Notes: generated from the letters alone by a model not told the origin. A stretch of DNA of 64,000 bases from JAEYFP01 sp964566545 (GCA_964566545.1 CAZMIX010000001.1:124001-188000), one strand, 5' to 3'. Shown: positions 1 through 8,799, counted from the stretch's first letter. Translations and numbers: made by a program.

Positions 1-224
1 TTCGCGATCGCCAAATTCCGGCTTTTACTAAGCCCCCGCTCCGTTGTTTCAATATAAGTAATGTTCTGCTCACGGCCTGAAATGCTTTTTCTTTTGACCG
101 TTTCCTCGCGCGTTTTGTCGCATTGATTGATAATCACCGCGTCAGAAGTAATATGCAGTGTGTCCGCATACGCCTCATTCTCTAAAAACATCGCGGATAA
201 CAATACCTGAAATTTCATATGCAT
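1..224 (-). CDS. Glycosyltransferase family 2, N-terminal part (runs off the window)
   Basis: The minus-strand frame opens at an ATG at 222-224 (a second in-frame ATG lies at 216-218) behind the ribosome binding site GGGAGG and stays open to base 1, giving about 74 residues. The translation begins MHMKFQVLLSAMFL and includes DAVIINQCD and ERGLSKSRNLAI. The last motif is typical of the nucleotide-sugar binding part of GT2-like glycosyltransferases (the conserved G-x-S-x-x-RN). It is the last visible gene of the polysaccharide operon that runs down from 7309, 49 bases after the preceding GT2 gene. Which of the two ATGs is used is unresolved: the spacing to the GGAGG is 4 or 10 bases. Acceptor and sugar are unknown. 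Confidence 0.7.
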   Translation of the reverse strand, partial: MHMKFQVLLSAMFLENEAYADTLHITSDAVIINQCDKTREETVKRKSISGREQNITYIETTERGLSKSRNLAIA

Positions 225-273
225 AAAACCTCCCGCTATACGTTACAGTTTAGCCGACCAGCCCAACTATAGC

Positions 274-1032
274 TTATATCCGCCGCAACACTGCCCGCAC
301 CGCATAGAAGCAAAAGCAATAGCAGCTTCTTGGGATCGACAGGTGCTCAACATTTCTGTAAAGGTTCCAAATCCGCTTTACGGCGATGATCTTGTTGGAC
401 GAGAGTGTCCCTGTTCCACGCCTGTAAAGTGTCAGCGGCTCGTCCAAGCCATATGCCGTATAGCCCTTTTTTAATATTTTCCACCACGTCGCCGTGTCTT
501 CGCTCGCGACATTCGGCATCAAGATGTCATCCTTCGCAATTTTGCTTAAATCAAACATGACCGTGCTCGTAAAAATCGTCGTGTTTTTCAATGCGGCGCG
601 ATAGTTTAGCTTTGCCGGGACGCTGACGATTTTCTGTACGCCGATTCCCTGCTCGTCCGCAAATTCATAGCCGGTAAAGCTAAAAGCCGCTTCCCGCTCG
701 CGCATAAACTCAAGCTGCTTTTCCAGTTTATCCGGAGACCACAGATCATCCGCATCCAAAAACGCCAGATATCTGCCCGTCGCCTCCCCGATCCCGCGGT
801 TTCTGGCAAGCGCAGCACTTTTACTGCCTTCTAAGCAGAACAGCTTAATATTGTCGTTCGCAAACGCCCGCATAATTTCCACGCTGCGATCCGTAGATCC
901 GTCATCCACCAGAATCAGCTCCCAGTTCTGCAGCGTCTGGCTCCTAACGGACTGTACCGTATCTGTAATGCATTTTGCAGCATTATAGACCGGAATAACA
1001 ACACTAATCAATTTCTCATTCATCGTCACCAT
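274..1032 (-). CDS. Glycosyltransferase family 2
   Basis: About 252 residues, a GT-A-fold enzyme expected to transfer a sugar from a nucleotide-sugar donor to a growing lipid-linked repeat unit on the cytoplasmic face. The N-terminus shows ISVVIPVYNA, then LVDDGSTD, then RNRGI and the metal-binding FLDADD, in the standard GT2 order within the first 110 residues. The frame extends further upstream to 1068, but the ATG at 1032 has GAGGAA six bases ahead; an ATG at 1023 is the alternative. The start overlaps the 3' end of the upstream sugar transferase gene, pointing to translational coupling. The C-terminus (FCFYAVRAVLRRI) is hydrophobic and basic and may touch the membrane. Donor and acceptor cannot be read from sequence. 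Confidence 0.88.
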   Translation of the reverse strand: MVTMNEKLISVVIPVYNAAKCITDTVQSVRSQTLQNWELILVDDGSTDRSVEIMRAFANDNIKLFCLEGSKSAALARNRGIGEATGRYLAFLDADDLWSPDKLEKQLEFMREREAAFSFTGYEFADEQGIGVQKIVSVPAKLNYRAALKNTTIFTSTVMFDLSKIAKDDILMPNVASEDTATWWKILKKGYTAYGLDEPLTLYRRGTGTLSSNKIIAVKRIWNLYRNVEHLSIPRSCYCFCFYAVRAVLRRI

Positions 1033-2401
1033 CTTCTTCCTCAAGCGGCGTGAGCGTTCCGTCCGCAATTCCTTCCGTACTTTCCAGCGTAAATAAAATT
1101 TTCAGTGTTTGTATAATTAGTTTTAAATCGAGCCAAATCGAAAAATTCTCGATATAATATAAATCCAGCTTTAGCTTATCATAAGGAAGCGAATTATATT
1201 TCCCATAAATTTGCGCATAACCTGTCAGCCCCGCTTTTACCTTCGTCCGATAAGTAAACTCCGGCATAGCCTCGGTATATTTTTGGATGAGCTCCGGACG
1301 TTCCGGCCGAGGACCAACAAACGACATCGCGCCGGACAGCACATTAAAGAGCTGCGGCAGCTCGTCCACCCTGATTTTTCTGATCACCCTGCCGACCGGC
1401 GTAATCCGGTCGTCATTTTTGGTAGCCAGTCTCGCCACGCCATCCCGCTCCGCCTCTACGATCATACTGCGGAATTTATACATACAAAATTCTTTCCCGC
1501 CTTGTGTACACCGGATCTGTTTATATAATACGGAGCCGCCGTCATAGCACTTAATCAGCAGCGCGGTCAGCAGCATAAAGGGTGACAACAGCACGAGCAA
1601 AAACAGCGAAAATATGATGTCGAACGCCCGTTTCAAAACAATCTGCTCCGCTTCCATCGGCGAACTTTTCGTCAGCAGCAGCGGCGTATCAAAAAAGTGA
1701 ATCGTCTGGGAGCCGCGCAAAATAATATCCATGATTTTGGGCATTACATAAATTTCAACAGAACGCTCGTAACAATATTTGAAAATTTTATTTCTGACGA
1801 CAGTCGGCACATCCCACATCATGACCGCATCATGCCGGTCGATTTCCTGATAGATTTGTGCAAGCTCCTCGGTAGACTTCATCGACATCGTGATGCTGAA
1901 CTGGTGCCGGCGCGTCTTGACCTTACTCACAAATAGATCCTTCGTCCTGCCGTCATAGACGAGCAGCACGTCAAGCGGAGGAAATAACCCTCTATATATA
2001 TATGTGGCAATCAAAATCCAACCGCCGATGCAGATGCACTGCAGCGCCGTACCAATCAGAAGCGGCAGTACGGGAGGAAAATGATAGGCCAAAAGGCTGA
2101 TGATCGCATAAAACAGCACATTGGTCGCCAGCGTGGAAAATGCCTGGGAGAGCAGCAGCTCGAGCATCCGGTAGGAGCCGATTTTCAACCCGCCGTACAT
2201 TTCCGAAAAAATAAATAATATCAGGAGATATACAACTGAAATAAAAACATGTCCCCAAAAATAATAGGCTTTGGGAAGCTCGGTATTATAATAGTTCACC
2301 CAGATGTAGGTCATGATGCCCGTTTCCACCGAGACGATCAGAAAGGCCATCAAAAAACTGTAGATACGTTTTTGCATTTGCGTCTTATTCAACAACAACA
2401 C
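1016..2401 (-). CDS. Polyprenyl-phosphate sugar-1-phosphate transferase (exopolysaccharide initiating enzyme)
   Basis: 461 residues. This is the WbaP/WcaJ/CpsE type of enzyme, which loads the first sugar-1-phosphate onto undecaprenyl phosphate and so starts repeat-unit synthesis. The N-terminal half has about four membrane segments and a CoA-binding-like soluble region. The C-terminal 200 residues are the bacterial sugar transferase domain, with its re-entrant hydrophobic helix (FDIIFSLFLLVLLSPF) and the motifs YKFRSM, RVDELPQL and SFVGPRPE. The longest frame begins at GTG 2401, one base after the TGA of the upstream GT2 gene. A TTG three codons in is better spaced from the GAGGTG and the ATG at residue 9 is also possible, so the exact start is open. 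The acidic tail (EEEDGDDE) overlaps the next gene. Confidence 0.93.
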   Translation of the reverse strand: MLLLNKTQMQKRIYSFLMAFLIVSVETGIMTYIWVNYYNTELPKAYYFWGHVFISVVYLLILFIFSEMYGGLKIGSYRMLELLLSQAFSTLATNVLFYAIISLLAYHFPPVLPLLIGTALQCICIGGWILIATYIYRGLFPPLDVLLVYDGRTKDLFVSKVKTRRHQFSITMSMKSTEELAQIYQEIDRHDAVMMWDVPTVVRNKIFKYCYERSVEIYVMPKIMDIILRGSQTIHFFDTPLLLTKSSPMEAEQIVLKRAFDIIFSLFLLVLLSPFMLLTALLIKCYDGGSVLYKQIRCTQGGKEFCMYKFRSMIVEAERDGVARLATKNDDRITPVGRVIRKIRVDELPQLFNVLSGAMSFVGPRPERPELIQKYTEAMPEFTYRTKVKAGLTGYAQIYGKYNSLPYDKLKLDLYYIENFSIWLDLKLIIQTLKILFTLESTEGIADGTLTPLEEEDGDDE

Positions 2402-2402
2402 C

Positions 2403-3266
2403 TCATTCTCTGCCTGTCAGCTTTAACAACGGCGCGCCCAGAAATCCGAGCAGCACGAGCGCCGGAGACATGGCTGTTCCTTTAAAAACAGGCTTTTTGC
2501 ATCTCTTTGCATAAATGATATAGTAAGCAAGATATATCAGCTTTCTTAAAGAAAGCGGCGTAATCCGCGCGCGCTGCTCATAGTAGAGGTACCATGCGGT
2601 TTTATTATCTCTCTTTAAGCATTTGACAGAATCCGTATAGCCTTCGGAGACGATTTCACATACGGTAATGATCCTCGGCAGCACCCGCAGCACATACTCT
2701 GCGTCTATTTTATCATAAATATAGTCTTCCGGCACATATTTTTCGCCATCTATTTCCGGAAACGGATATTTTTTGAGCACTTCCGTTTTGAAAACGAGCG
2801 TCGTTTCACCCCGAAAGCCCTTTAAATACAGGCTATACAGAGTTGTATTGCTCATTATAGGGAATTCTACGCCGGACAATAGCTGTGTCTCGCTTTTTCC
2901 TTTATGCGCGACGATTCCGGCCAGAGACTTTTGCGGCGCGATTTGCTCCCAGCAGGCGCAAATTTCCTCCACGGCTGTTTCGGTCAGATAATCGTCTGAA
3001 TCCAGGCAGAGAAACAATTCCGTCTTACAAAGCTGTGCGCCGCGGTTATGCGCGCGCATTTTTCCACCGTTTTGACAGTACTCATACCGGATTGGCAGTT
3101 CACCCTGTGCGACCCAGGACGCGACAAGCTCCCGCGTATGGTCCGCAGAGCCGTCGTCCACAATCAGCCAGCAGAAATCCTTTCTGGTCTGCCTGAGGAG
3201 ACTTTCATATGCTCTTTTTAAAAGTAATTCCCGGTTATAGGTCGGCGTAAAAATCGTCAGCAGCAT
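2403..3266 (-). CDS. Glycosyltransferase family 2
   Basis: 287 residues. The protein opens MLLTIFTPTYNREL, followed by the GT2 landmarks WLIVDDGSADHT and LCLDSDDYL (metal-binding DxD region) in the first 100 residues. The second half lacks membrane segments until a hydrophobic patch near the end (LVLLGFLGAPLL). It reads as a cytoplasmic transferase that adds one sugar to the lipid-linked oligosaccharide. The gene ends one base before the start of the sugar transferase gene, so the two are probably translated together. The preceding stretch 3267-3314 is too short to hold much besides the ribosome binding site (GGAGACGAAAGAA). Substrate is not predictable. Confidence 0.9.
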   Translation of the reverse strand: MLLTIFTPTYNRELLLKRAYESLLRQTRKDFCWLIVDDGSADHTRELVASWVAQGELPIRYEYCQNGGKMRAHNRGAQLCKTELFLCLDSDDYLTETAVEEICACWEQIAPQKSLAGIVAHKGKSETQLLSGVEFPIMSNTTLYSLYLKGFRGETTLVFKTEVLKKYPFPEIDGEKYVPEDYIYDKIDAEYVLRVLPRIITVCEIVSEGYTDSVKCLKRDNKTAWYLYYEQRARITPLSLRKLIYLAYYIIYAKRCKKPVFKGTAMSPALVLLGFLGAPLLKLTGRE

Positions 3267-3314
3267 TTCTTTCGTCTCCTGGTATCAGTAAATTATAGCA
3301 CTTGCGAAGCCCAA

Positions 3315-4181
3315 TTAGTATACAACCGAATAATCGACAAGTTCAAAAATGGTCGGTTCTTTCAAGTTATATTTAAAAATAATATGATCGCTTGTGTAGT
3401 TAATGGCGGTCAACCCGGCTCTTTCCAAAAACGGCGTCATCAGATTTCTCTTGGAGAGGACGATATATTCGGTATTTGTTGCGTCGAGCGCAGCGAGAAA
3501 TGCGTCCGTTTCAACGGACTGATAGCGGATCAGCACGGCGAGCAGGCGGTATTGCGGATGCTCCTCATCCTGAAGCATCTCTTCCGTATAGGGATTGCTG
3601 ACCGCGTAGAGATAGTCCTCGCGGTCGATCGTCAAGAGCATTTTCGGATCATATTGGCGCATCTGCATATTATACTCATACTCCAAAAATGCTTTGGGAT
3701 ATTCTACTACGGCGTCTTCATGGATCAGCTCGGAAATCTGTATCATTTCATCCGGCATTTTATAACTGTTTGTTGCAGAAACATAGCCGTTTTTATACAG
3801 AAAATTGCCAGACAGCAGGAAAATGGCCGCCAGTAGCATCGATACGACGATCGCCTGTTTTCTATCCTTGCTCAGAAGAATCAGCTTCACCGCGATATAT
3901 GGCACGAGTACGATAACGGGTGCAATCCAGAAAAAGCGGTAATACTCGCTGTTGACATCAAATATTTTATCGAGCAGCACAGGAGAAACCGGGTTGTACA
4001 CGGTCAGCAGCAGCAAAACAGCGCCCGGCAGAAACATCTGCTTTTCATGCTTTGTCCCTTTTAGGGCAACAAAAACAAGAGCCGCAAGATACAGCATAAA
4101 ATAAGCACAATTTTCTGAATAATAGGAAAGGCATGCTTCCAAATAGCCAAACCCTTCTTCAAACACACGCAATGTCTGCAT
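3315..4181 (-). CDS. Membrane protein of unknown function in the polysaccharide operon
   Basis: 288 residues, from the ATG at 4181 with AAGGTGG seven bases ahead; a longer frame to 4259 would overlap the previous gene and has no such site. About four membrane helices fill the first 150 residues. A soluble C-terminal domain of about 130 residues follows, ending in DATNTEYIVLSKRN and YTSDHIIFKYN. I recognise no catalytic motif. Its layout resembles the 246-residue product at 6569-7309, which has the same order of helices, a soluble part and an ending of the type CGYVILNSEKY. Both follow the pattern of C-terminal halves of large GT-C-like membrane proteins in Lachnospiraceae surface-polysaccharide loci. 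This relationship is my reading by eye, not an alignment. Confidence 0.6.
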   Translation of the reverse strand: MQTLRVFEEGFGYLEACLSYYSENCAYFMLYLAALVFVALKGTKHEKQMFLPGAVLLLLTVYNPVSPVLLDKIFDVNSEYYRFFWIAPVIVLVPYIAVKLILLSKDRKQAIVVSMLLAAIFLLSGNFLYKNGYVSATNSYKMPDEMIQISELIHEDAVVEYPKAFLEYEYNMQMRQYDPKMLLTIDREDYLYAVSNPYTEEMLQDEEHPQYRLLAVLIRYQSVETDAFLAALDATNTEYIVLSKRNLMTPFLERAGLTAINYTSDHIIFKYNLKEPTIFELVDYSVVY

Positions 4182-4218
4182 TTTCGTTCCACCTTTATTA
4201 CAGGATTCCCCACTATCC

Positions 4219-5286
4219 CTAACGGGGATACGTGTACAGCACGAAATAACCTTTGACATAGGCGACGTAGGTCACCGCCATCACAAGTCCCGGCAGCATG
4301 CATGCGACATACCTCGGGAGTATTTTAATGTCTTTTTTAATCCATGCAAGCGGCAAAAACAGGATCGACAACTCCGCCGGCAGCAGCATGTTGGCCGATG
4401 AGGAAATTGTCATAGAGCCGAAGCAAATGAGAAATATCATCAGCCAGATGCGCGGCGTCCGCTCCTCCTTTAACAGCAGCAAATATAAATAAAATACCGC
4501 CAGCAGGGACAGATTGCCGACAATTGTCTTTCCCTCATAGGTTCGCGTCAATAAAAACAGGGATGACGTGTAAATCGTTACAAATGTCACATTAATAACG
4601 AACATCAGACCGAGCATGAGCACAACGGCTTTTTCGTTTTGCACAAACAGCCGCTTTGTAATCAGATAATAAAGCAGATTCGTCAAAAGGATTATGACCG
4701 CCGCCATAATCGTCTTTGTCTGGATCAGCGCCGGAATGCCCGTAAGCTGACAGACAACAGCATCGTTCATGGAGTATGTCGCAAAGAAATACCGCATTTC
4801 ATAGTGATCCAGCCATGCGCCGGTAAACGGATCGTAAACATTCATCATATCCGTCTCCACGGAGGTCGCGACGTTGGCCACATAGTAGGCGGCATCGAGC
4901 GTAAAATTATAGGATCGCGTTACGATGATGATCTGCAGAATGACAATCAGAAGCAGCAGCGCGAAAATAGCCGGATGTGCCTTGATCTGCGCAGCGGTCA
5001 GTTTCAGCTTTTCATACCACGCCTTTCCGTTTCGCACACAAGAAACCAACACGATCGCACCCGCGATTGGCACCCAAATCCCAGTCAGCATTGACAAGGG
5101 TCGAAACCTCACCATGATTGGCACGCAGCAAAAAAAGAACAGGCTGTAATAAAGGAAAAAACCGATGAGGATACTGAGGCCGAGCGGCCAGTCCTGATTT
5201 TTCCGGCGCGTTACAAGCGTTCCAAATGCCAGATAAATTATGAAATTAGCGATCACACATCCGATTTCTCCCAACACCTGCAGCAT
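4219..5286 (-). CDS. Polytopic membrane protein (DUF6077/GT-C-like), polysaccharide operon
   Basis: 355 residues with roughly nine hydrophobic helices (for example HPAIFALLLLIVILQIIIV). After the first few helices comes an extracytoplasmic loop with FTLDAAYYVANV and YDPFTGAWLDHYEMRYFFATYS; such a loop after the first helices resembles the acceptor/donor loop of GT-C glycosyltransferases and DUF6077-type proteins. The start codon overlaps the stop of the upstream gene as TAATG, a classic coupling signal. The product and its 3315-4181 neighbour may act as two halves of one transporter or transferase. The family name is tentative and from memory; no catalytic residue is identified. Confidence 0.6.
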   Translation of the reverse strand: MLQVLGEIGCVIANFIIYLAFGTLVTRRKNQDWPLGLSILIGFFLYYSLFFFCCVPIMVRFRPLSMLTGIWVPIAGAIVLVSCVRNGKAWYEKLKLTAAQIKAHPAIFALLLLIVILQIIIVTRSYNFTLDAAYYVANVATSVETDMMNVYDPFTGAWLDHYEMRYFFATYSMNDAVVCQLTGIPALIQTKTIMAAVIILLTNLLYYLITKRLFVQNEKAVVLMLGLMFVINVTFVTIYTSSLFLLTRTYEGKTIVGNLSLLAVFYLYLLLLKEERTPRIWLMIFLICFGSMTISSSANMLLPAELSILFLPLAWIKKDIKILPRYVACMLPGLVMAVTYVAYVKGYFVLYTYPR

Positions 5287-6572
5287 TAGTTTTCCTCTTC
5301 AATTCCCGTCAGATAATAAGTTTTGCCAACTTCCAAGCCCTTTTCATCGACACAGTATTCATAAGCGCCCTGCTCAGCTTCCGTATTGCCATACAAATAC
5401 CATTGATCAAGCTGTGCCCCATACTTTGTCAAAAACTCATACAGCGCCGCGCCGTTTCCGGCAGATCCGCCGCCGACCATGACGAGCTTTCCGTCGCTCT
5501 GCCTGACCAGATAGCCTTCGGCCGACTCGCTGTTTTCCGGCTTGAATTCATACAGGCTGCACCTCTCATCGAGTGAAAGCTGCAGATTCTGCGTCGCCTC
5601 ATGCAGACTGTTGATTTTATTATTTAAAATATAAATTGCGCCCGCGGCAAGCGCCGCAAACAGGAGCAGCACAATTCCCAAATTTCTCGCGTTCAAAATT
5701 TTATGCTTTCTCATATCTTCGTCCTCCCAGTCCTCTTTATCAATCCCGCCGTCTGCCGTCTCGGGTGTCTGCCCCTGCACTGTCAGCGTGAGCCAGATTA
5801 AAAACGGAAGAAAGCCCTGTAGCACAAAAGCTTCTCCTGAAAAATAACTGAACAACAGCGTCATATTAAGCGCATAGCCCGACTGATAGCCGAACATGTG
5901 CAGAATACATAAAAACAGAACGGTCAGCATGCTTTTGCAGCGATCTCCCTGACAAAGCTTCTTTGCCAAAAGCGCATAGCCCATATAGTAAAGAGGAATC
6001 GTCACAAACTGGGACATGGAAAACGCAACCGTCAGCGGATGTTCTCCCAAAAGCCGCGCCGCAAATGCCCACAGCATCATCATCGGGGAACCAACCGCAA
6101 GCACGCCCGTTTCATAGGCGGCGGTCGCCTCTTTTAGCTGTCTTGTCGCATTCGGCTGATGATAGCTGTAAAGCGCGGTACTAAACATCTGGATGCCGAT
6201 CAGCATAAGAACCGCCAGCAGCAACAGCCAAAACAGTTCTCCGTCTTCCCCCTTCAGACGGCGCACGCTGCTAACGCTCACTTCCTTGCTGTAGGAGAAA
6301 AAATCTTTGTGATACCGCAGCAGCACATAGAGGATAATCACTACAAGAAAAGCAAGCCAAAGCACGCCGGGCAGCATCAGCGAGACACCAGCCAAGGCAG
6401 ACACCACGCTCAGTAACACAAAAACACCGATATTACAGATGCCGCCGCTCACAAACAGTAAAAAACCGCTCTTCTCTTCCTCCCTTCCGATGCGCACGAA
6501 CAGATAGCCCGTAAAGCAGCTTGTGAGAAAAAAAAGAAATACAAACAGCAGAAGCTTCGCCCACAGTATCAT
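5286..6572 (-). CDS. Apparent in-frame fusion: truncated polytopic membrane protein plus single-pass extracellular domain
   Basis: 428 residues in two unlike parts. Residues 1-270 form about seven membrane helices with an outer loop containing YSYHQPNATRQLKEATAAY, resembling the protein at 4219-5286 but stopping after LPFLIWLTLTV. A hydrophilic linker rich in D/E (GGIDKEDWEDEDM) follows. The last 142 residues (from Met287) look like an independent protein: a basic start (MRKHK), one signal-anchor helix, a short coiled segment and a soluble domain with SDGKLVMVGGGSAGNGAALY, which recalls the first strand-turn of metallo-beta-lactamase-fold proteins but without the HxHxDH metal motif. That internal ATG at 5714 has its own GGGAGG eight bases upstream, so it may also be translated separately. 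The gene overlaps both neighbours (ATGA upstream, TAATG downstream). Confidence 0.6.
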   Translation of the reverse strand: MILWAKLLLFVFLFFLTSCFTGYLFVRIGREEEKSGFLLFVSGGICNIGVFVLLSVVSALAGVSLMLPGVLWLAFLVVIILYVLLRYHKDFFSYSKEVSVSSVRRLKGEDGELFWLLLLAVLMLIGIQMFSTALYSYHQPNATRQLKEATAAYETGVLAVGSPMMMLWAFAARLLGEHPLTVAFSMSQFVTIPLYYMGYALLAKKLCQGDRCKSMLTVLFLCILHMFGYQSGYALNMTLLFSYFSGEAFVLQGFLPFLIWLTLTVQGQTPETADGGIDKEDWEDEDMRKHKILNARNLGIVLLLFAALAAGAIYILNNKINSLHEATQNLQLSLDERCSLYEFKPENSESAEGYLVRQSDGKLVMVGGGSAGNGAALYEFLTKYGAQLDQWYLYGNTEAEQGAYEYCVDEKGLEVGKTYYLTGIEEEN

Positions 6573-7309
6573 ATACCGTTTCCTTCCGTTTCTTTATAGA
6601 TTTCCCATTTACCGACCGTATCTGCCAGTTGAAAGCCAAAGGAGGTAAGCGGGAATTCCGGATAATATTTTTCAGAGTTCAGGATGACATACCCGCAACC
6701 GTTTTCCATTGCGATATCCGCCACGGTTTTCATGTTCGGCACAGAGCCGGACAATTGTTCATAAACTGCCCGCGCATCCTCCGAAAGCAGCGAAACATCT
6801 CCGTTTTTCGGATAATCATAAAGCGTTTCAAAGCGGGAGCTGTACATCTTTAAATATGGCGCAAAGCCCGGCGGCGCAACGACCTTCGGATGATCGTCAT
6901 CGGCAAGGATTACATCCATCACTTGTATATATTCTGTCCTGATATGCATCGTATTTTCACTTTTTTCAAAATATTCTCCGTTTAAGACCCTCGTCCCGCT
7001 TAAACAAAGTGTGAGCAAACACAAAAAAAGCGCAAGCATTCCCATCGGGGAAACCTTTTTTTTCTGTCCGTTATTTTTAGCAGGGGAAAACAAGAAACCG
7101 GAAATACCGCTTCCCGCATACGCAATCCCCGTCCAAACGGATAGTAAAAAGACAGCCGGATGCAGTCTCTGCCTGCCGTTTTCATTCTTTTTCTCCGTTA
7201 AGTAAATCATCAGAACGGACACAAGAAAAAGCACAAGCAACTTTCCCGTGCCTCGATAATTTTCATATGTCGTAAGAAACTGCTGATATACCTCTTTCAT
7301 TGCCTGCAT
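6569..7309 (-). CDS. Membrane protein of unknown function, first gene of the polysaccharide operon
   Basis: 246 residues. Three or so hydrophobic helices occupy residues 20-105. A soluble domain follows with FAPYLKMYSSRFETLYDYP and ends VILNSEKYYPEFPL. The same overall plan appears in the product at 3315-4181, so the operon seems to hold two related two-gene modules. Start: ATG 7309, with the in-frame ATG at 7300 as alternative; both sit close to GAGGG. The stop overlaps the next start as ATGA. A well-formed promoter lies about 90 bases upstream at 7401-7429, making this the likely first gene of the transcript that runs to base 1. Function unknown. Confidence 0.6.
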   Translation of the reverse strand: MQAMKEVYQQFLTTYENYRGTGKLLVLFLVSVLMIYLTEKKNENGRQRLHPAVFLLSVWTGIAYAGSGISGFLFSPAKNNGQKKKVSPMGMLALFLCLLTLCLSGTRVLNGEYFEKSENTMHIRTEYIQVMDVILADDDHPKVVAPPGFAPYLKMYSSRFETLYDYPKNGDVSLLSEDARAVYEQLSGSVPNMKTVADIAMENGCGYVILNSEKYYPEFPLTSFGFQLADTVGKWEIYKETEGNGI

Positions 7310-7400
7310 TTCCCTCTGCCGATCGTATGCGCGGCATTTTATTTCCTGCGAGGCTCATCGCTCAGACATGCCGCCGCTCAATTTTCTACCGATAACTAAC

Positions 7401-7429
7401 ATTATACAAGAAAAATACTTCTACAACAA
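7401..7429 (-). promoter_or_regulatory. Sigma-A promoter of the polysaccharide operon
   Basis: On the minus strand, -35 TTGTTG (7424-7429), a 17-base spacer and a perfect -10 TATAAT (7401-7406). It points at the gene starting at 7309. The 311-base region 7310-7621 holds this promoter, the divergent one at 7498-7526 and nothing else I can support. Confidence 0.7.
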
Positions 7430-7497
7430 GGGCTTTCCTAAAAACAAAAGAGACCGGTTCTGACGTTCATTCGTTATTAATAACATTTTTGTTCTTC

Positions 7498-7526
7498 TTG
7501 TTAAGCATTGCAGAATCTTATATAAT
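7498..7526 (+). promoter_or_regulatory. Sigma-A promoter of nth
   Basis: -35 TTGTTA (7498-7503), 17-base spacer, -10 TATAAT (7521-7526) on the plus strand. A second TATAAT at 7552-7557 lacks a convincing -35. The promoter is divergent from the one at 7401-7429, with about 70 bases between the two -35 boxes. Confidence 0.7.
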
Positions 7527-7621
7527 AATTACGACTAAAGAACGGTCTACATATAATAGGAAGAAAACCGCTCCGGCAACATAGGTCGAATGCCCGCCTG
7601 AGGAGCTATATGGAGGAATCA

Positions 7622-8260
7622 ATGACAAAAGATAAACTAACACAGATTTTGGCTGCATTGGATCAAAAATATGGCACAAAAAAGGAGAATTTTCTGCATG
7701 AAGAGGACTGGCAGCTTTTGGTCGCAATTATGCTGAGCGCCCAAAGTACAGATGAACAGGTCTATCAGGTGCTGCCTGACTTGTGGGCGTACTTTACCTC
7801 ACTGGAGCAACTGGCAGCATCCACCGAAGAAGAAATCGGCAATCGAATCAGAACCATCGGACTATATCGGGTAAAAGCCAAAAATATAAAGAGGTGCTGT
7901 AATCAGATTCTTGGAGAATACGGCGGAAAAGTCCCCACTTCCATCGAACAGTTATTGACACTGTCAGGTGTTGGACGAAAAACAGCCACGCTGTTTTTGG
8001 CGGATGCCTATCAAATACCGGGCGTCACTGTGGATACGCACGTGTTTCGCATTGCAAAGCGGATCGGCTGGACGGCAGGAAAGAACCCCGTTGAGGTGGA
8101 ATTGGAATTGATGAAGCTCCTCCCAAAGGAGCACTGGAACCGGATTAATTTCCAATTAATTTACCACGGCCGAAGTATTTGCACCGCGAGAAAGTGTGAA
8201 TGCAGTCGATGTTTTTTGAGTGAGTTGTGTGATAAAATAATAGATTTCGATAAAAAGTAG
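7622..8260 (+). CDS. nth: Endonuclease III (DNA glycosylase/AP lyase)
   Basis: 212 residues. Base-excision repair enzyme that removes oxidised pyrimidines and cuts the abasic site by beta-elimination. The helix-hairpin-helix LSGVGRKTA carries the catalytic Lys and VDTHVFRIAKRIGW the catalytic Asp. The C-terminus has the [4Fe-4S] pattern C-x6-C-x2-C-x5-C at residues 187, 194, 197 and 203. Start: ATG 7622 follows GGAGG by five bases and aligns with the family's N-terminus; the in-frame ATG at 7610 would add four residues. It stands alone behind its own promoter, with a small unrelated gene downstream. Confidence 0.96.
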   Translation: MTKDKLTQILAALDQKYGTKKENFLHEEDWQLLVAIMLSAQSTDEQVYQVLPDLWAYFTSLEQLAASTEEEIGNRIRTIGLYRVKAKNIKRCCNQILGEYGGKVPTSIEQLLTLSGVGRKTATLFLADAYQIPGVTVDTHVFRIAKRIGWTAGKNPVEVELELMKLLPKEHWNRINFQLIYHGRSICTARKCECSRCFLSELCDKIIDFDKK

Positions 8261-8368
8261 TATTTTATGACAATAGATTTCAGAAATTGTCGAACACTTT
8301 TTGTTTTCTTATTTGATAATCTATGCTACCATATTTTTATGCTGTACTATGGAAAGGGGGAAATTACA

Positions 8369-8695
8369 ATGCTATGCGGATGGCTGTCTCCTATCGGAAG
8401 CTTCTATCCATGCGGTCCTTACGGTCATGTTGATCTGGCAAATGAACTTGCAAAAGAGCATTATTCTGATTTATCCTATTCAACCTGTGAGGATGATTTT
8501 CTTTTGCAAAATCAATGGATGAAGTTATTTTGTGATGGAATAGTAATTGGGGACTTTTTCCATCTCGAACCATCCACACCGGTAAAACTAATTACCGATG
8601 AACAGATTCACTTTATCACCAAGCAGCATTACCGCTTATCACGAAAGCAGGAACGCTGCCTGAGTATGTATCTAGAAGCAGAAACACTTCTCTGA
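8369..8695 (+). CDS. Small protein of unknown function
   Basis: 108 residues from the ATG at 8369, which has GGAAAGGGGG ahead; the frame is open further upstream but without a better site. The sequence begins MLCGWLSPIGSFYPCGPYGH and is soluble, with scattered aromatic residues and four Cys, and a basic C-terminal helix (QHYRLSRKQERCLSMYL). I do not recognise a family. It lies just after nth, separated by about 108 bases, and is followed by a strong hairpin terminator, so it is probably a real expressed gene. Confidence 0.55.
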   Translation: MLCGWLSPIGSFYPCGPYGHVDLANELAKEHYSDLSYSTCEDDFLLQNQWMKLFCDGIVIGDFFHLEPSTPVKLITDEQIHFITKQHYRLSRKQERCLSMYLEAETLL

Positions 8696-8753
8696 TTTTC
8701 AGAGGAATGTTAGACCGTGGACAACATTTGAAATCTAGTTCCGGATTTCTGTC

Positions 8754-8799
8754 AAAAAAGCCAAAAGGTGAAAAGCTACATAAACCTTTTGGCTTTTTT
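8754..8799 (+). terminator. Rho-independent terminator after the small gene at 8369
   Basis: A 16-base perfect inverted repeat: arm 1 at 8754-8769 (AAAAAAGCCAAAAGGT) and arm 2 at 8784-8799, ending in a T run. Because A and T runs flank both sides it could act on either strand. Confidence 0.85.
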
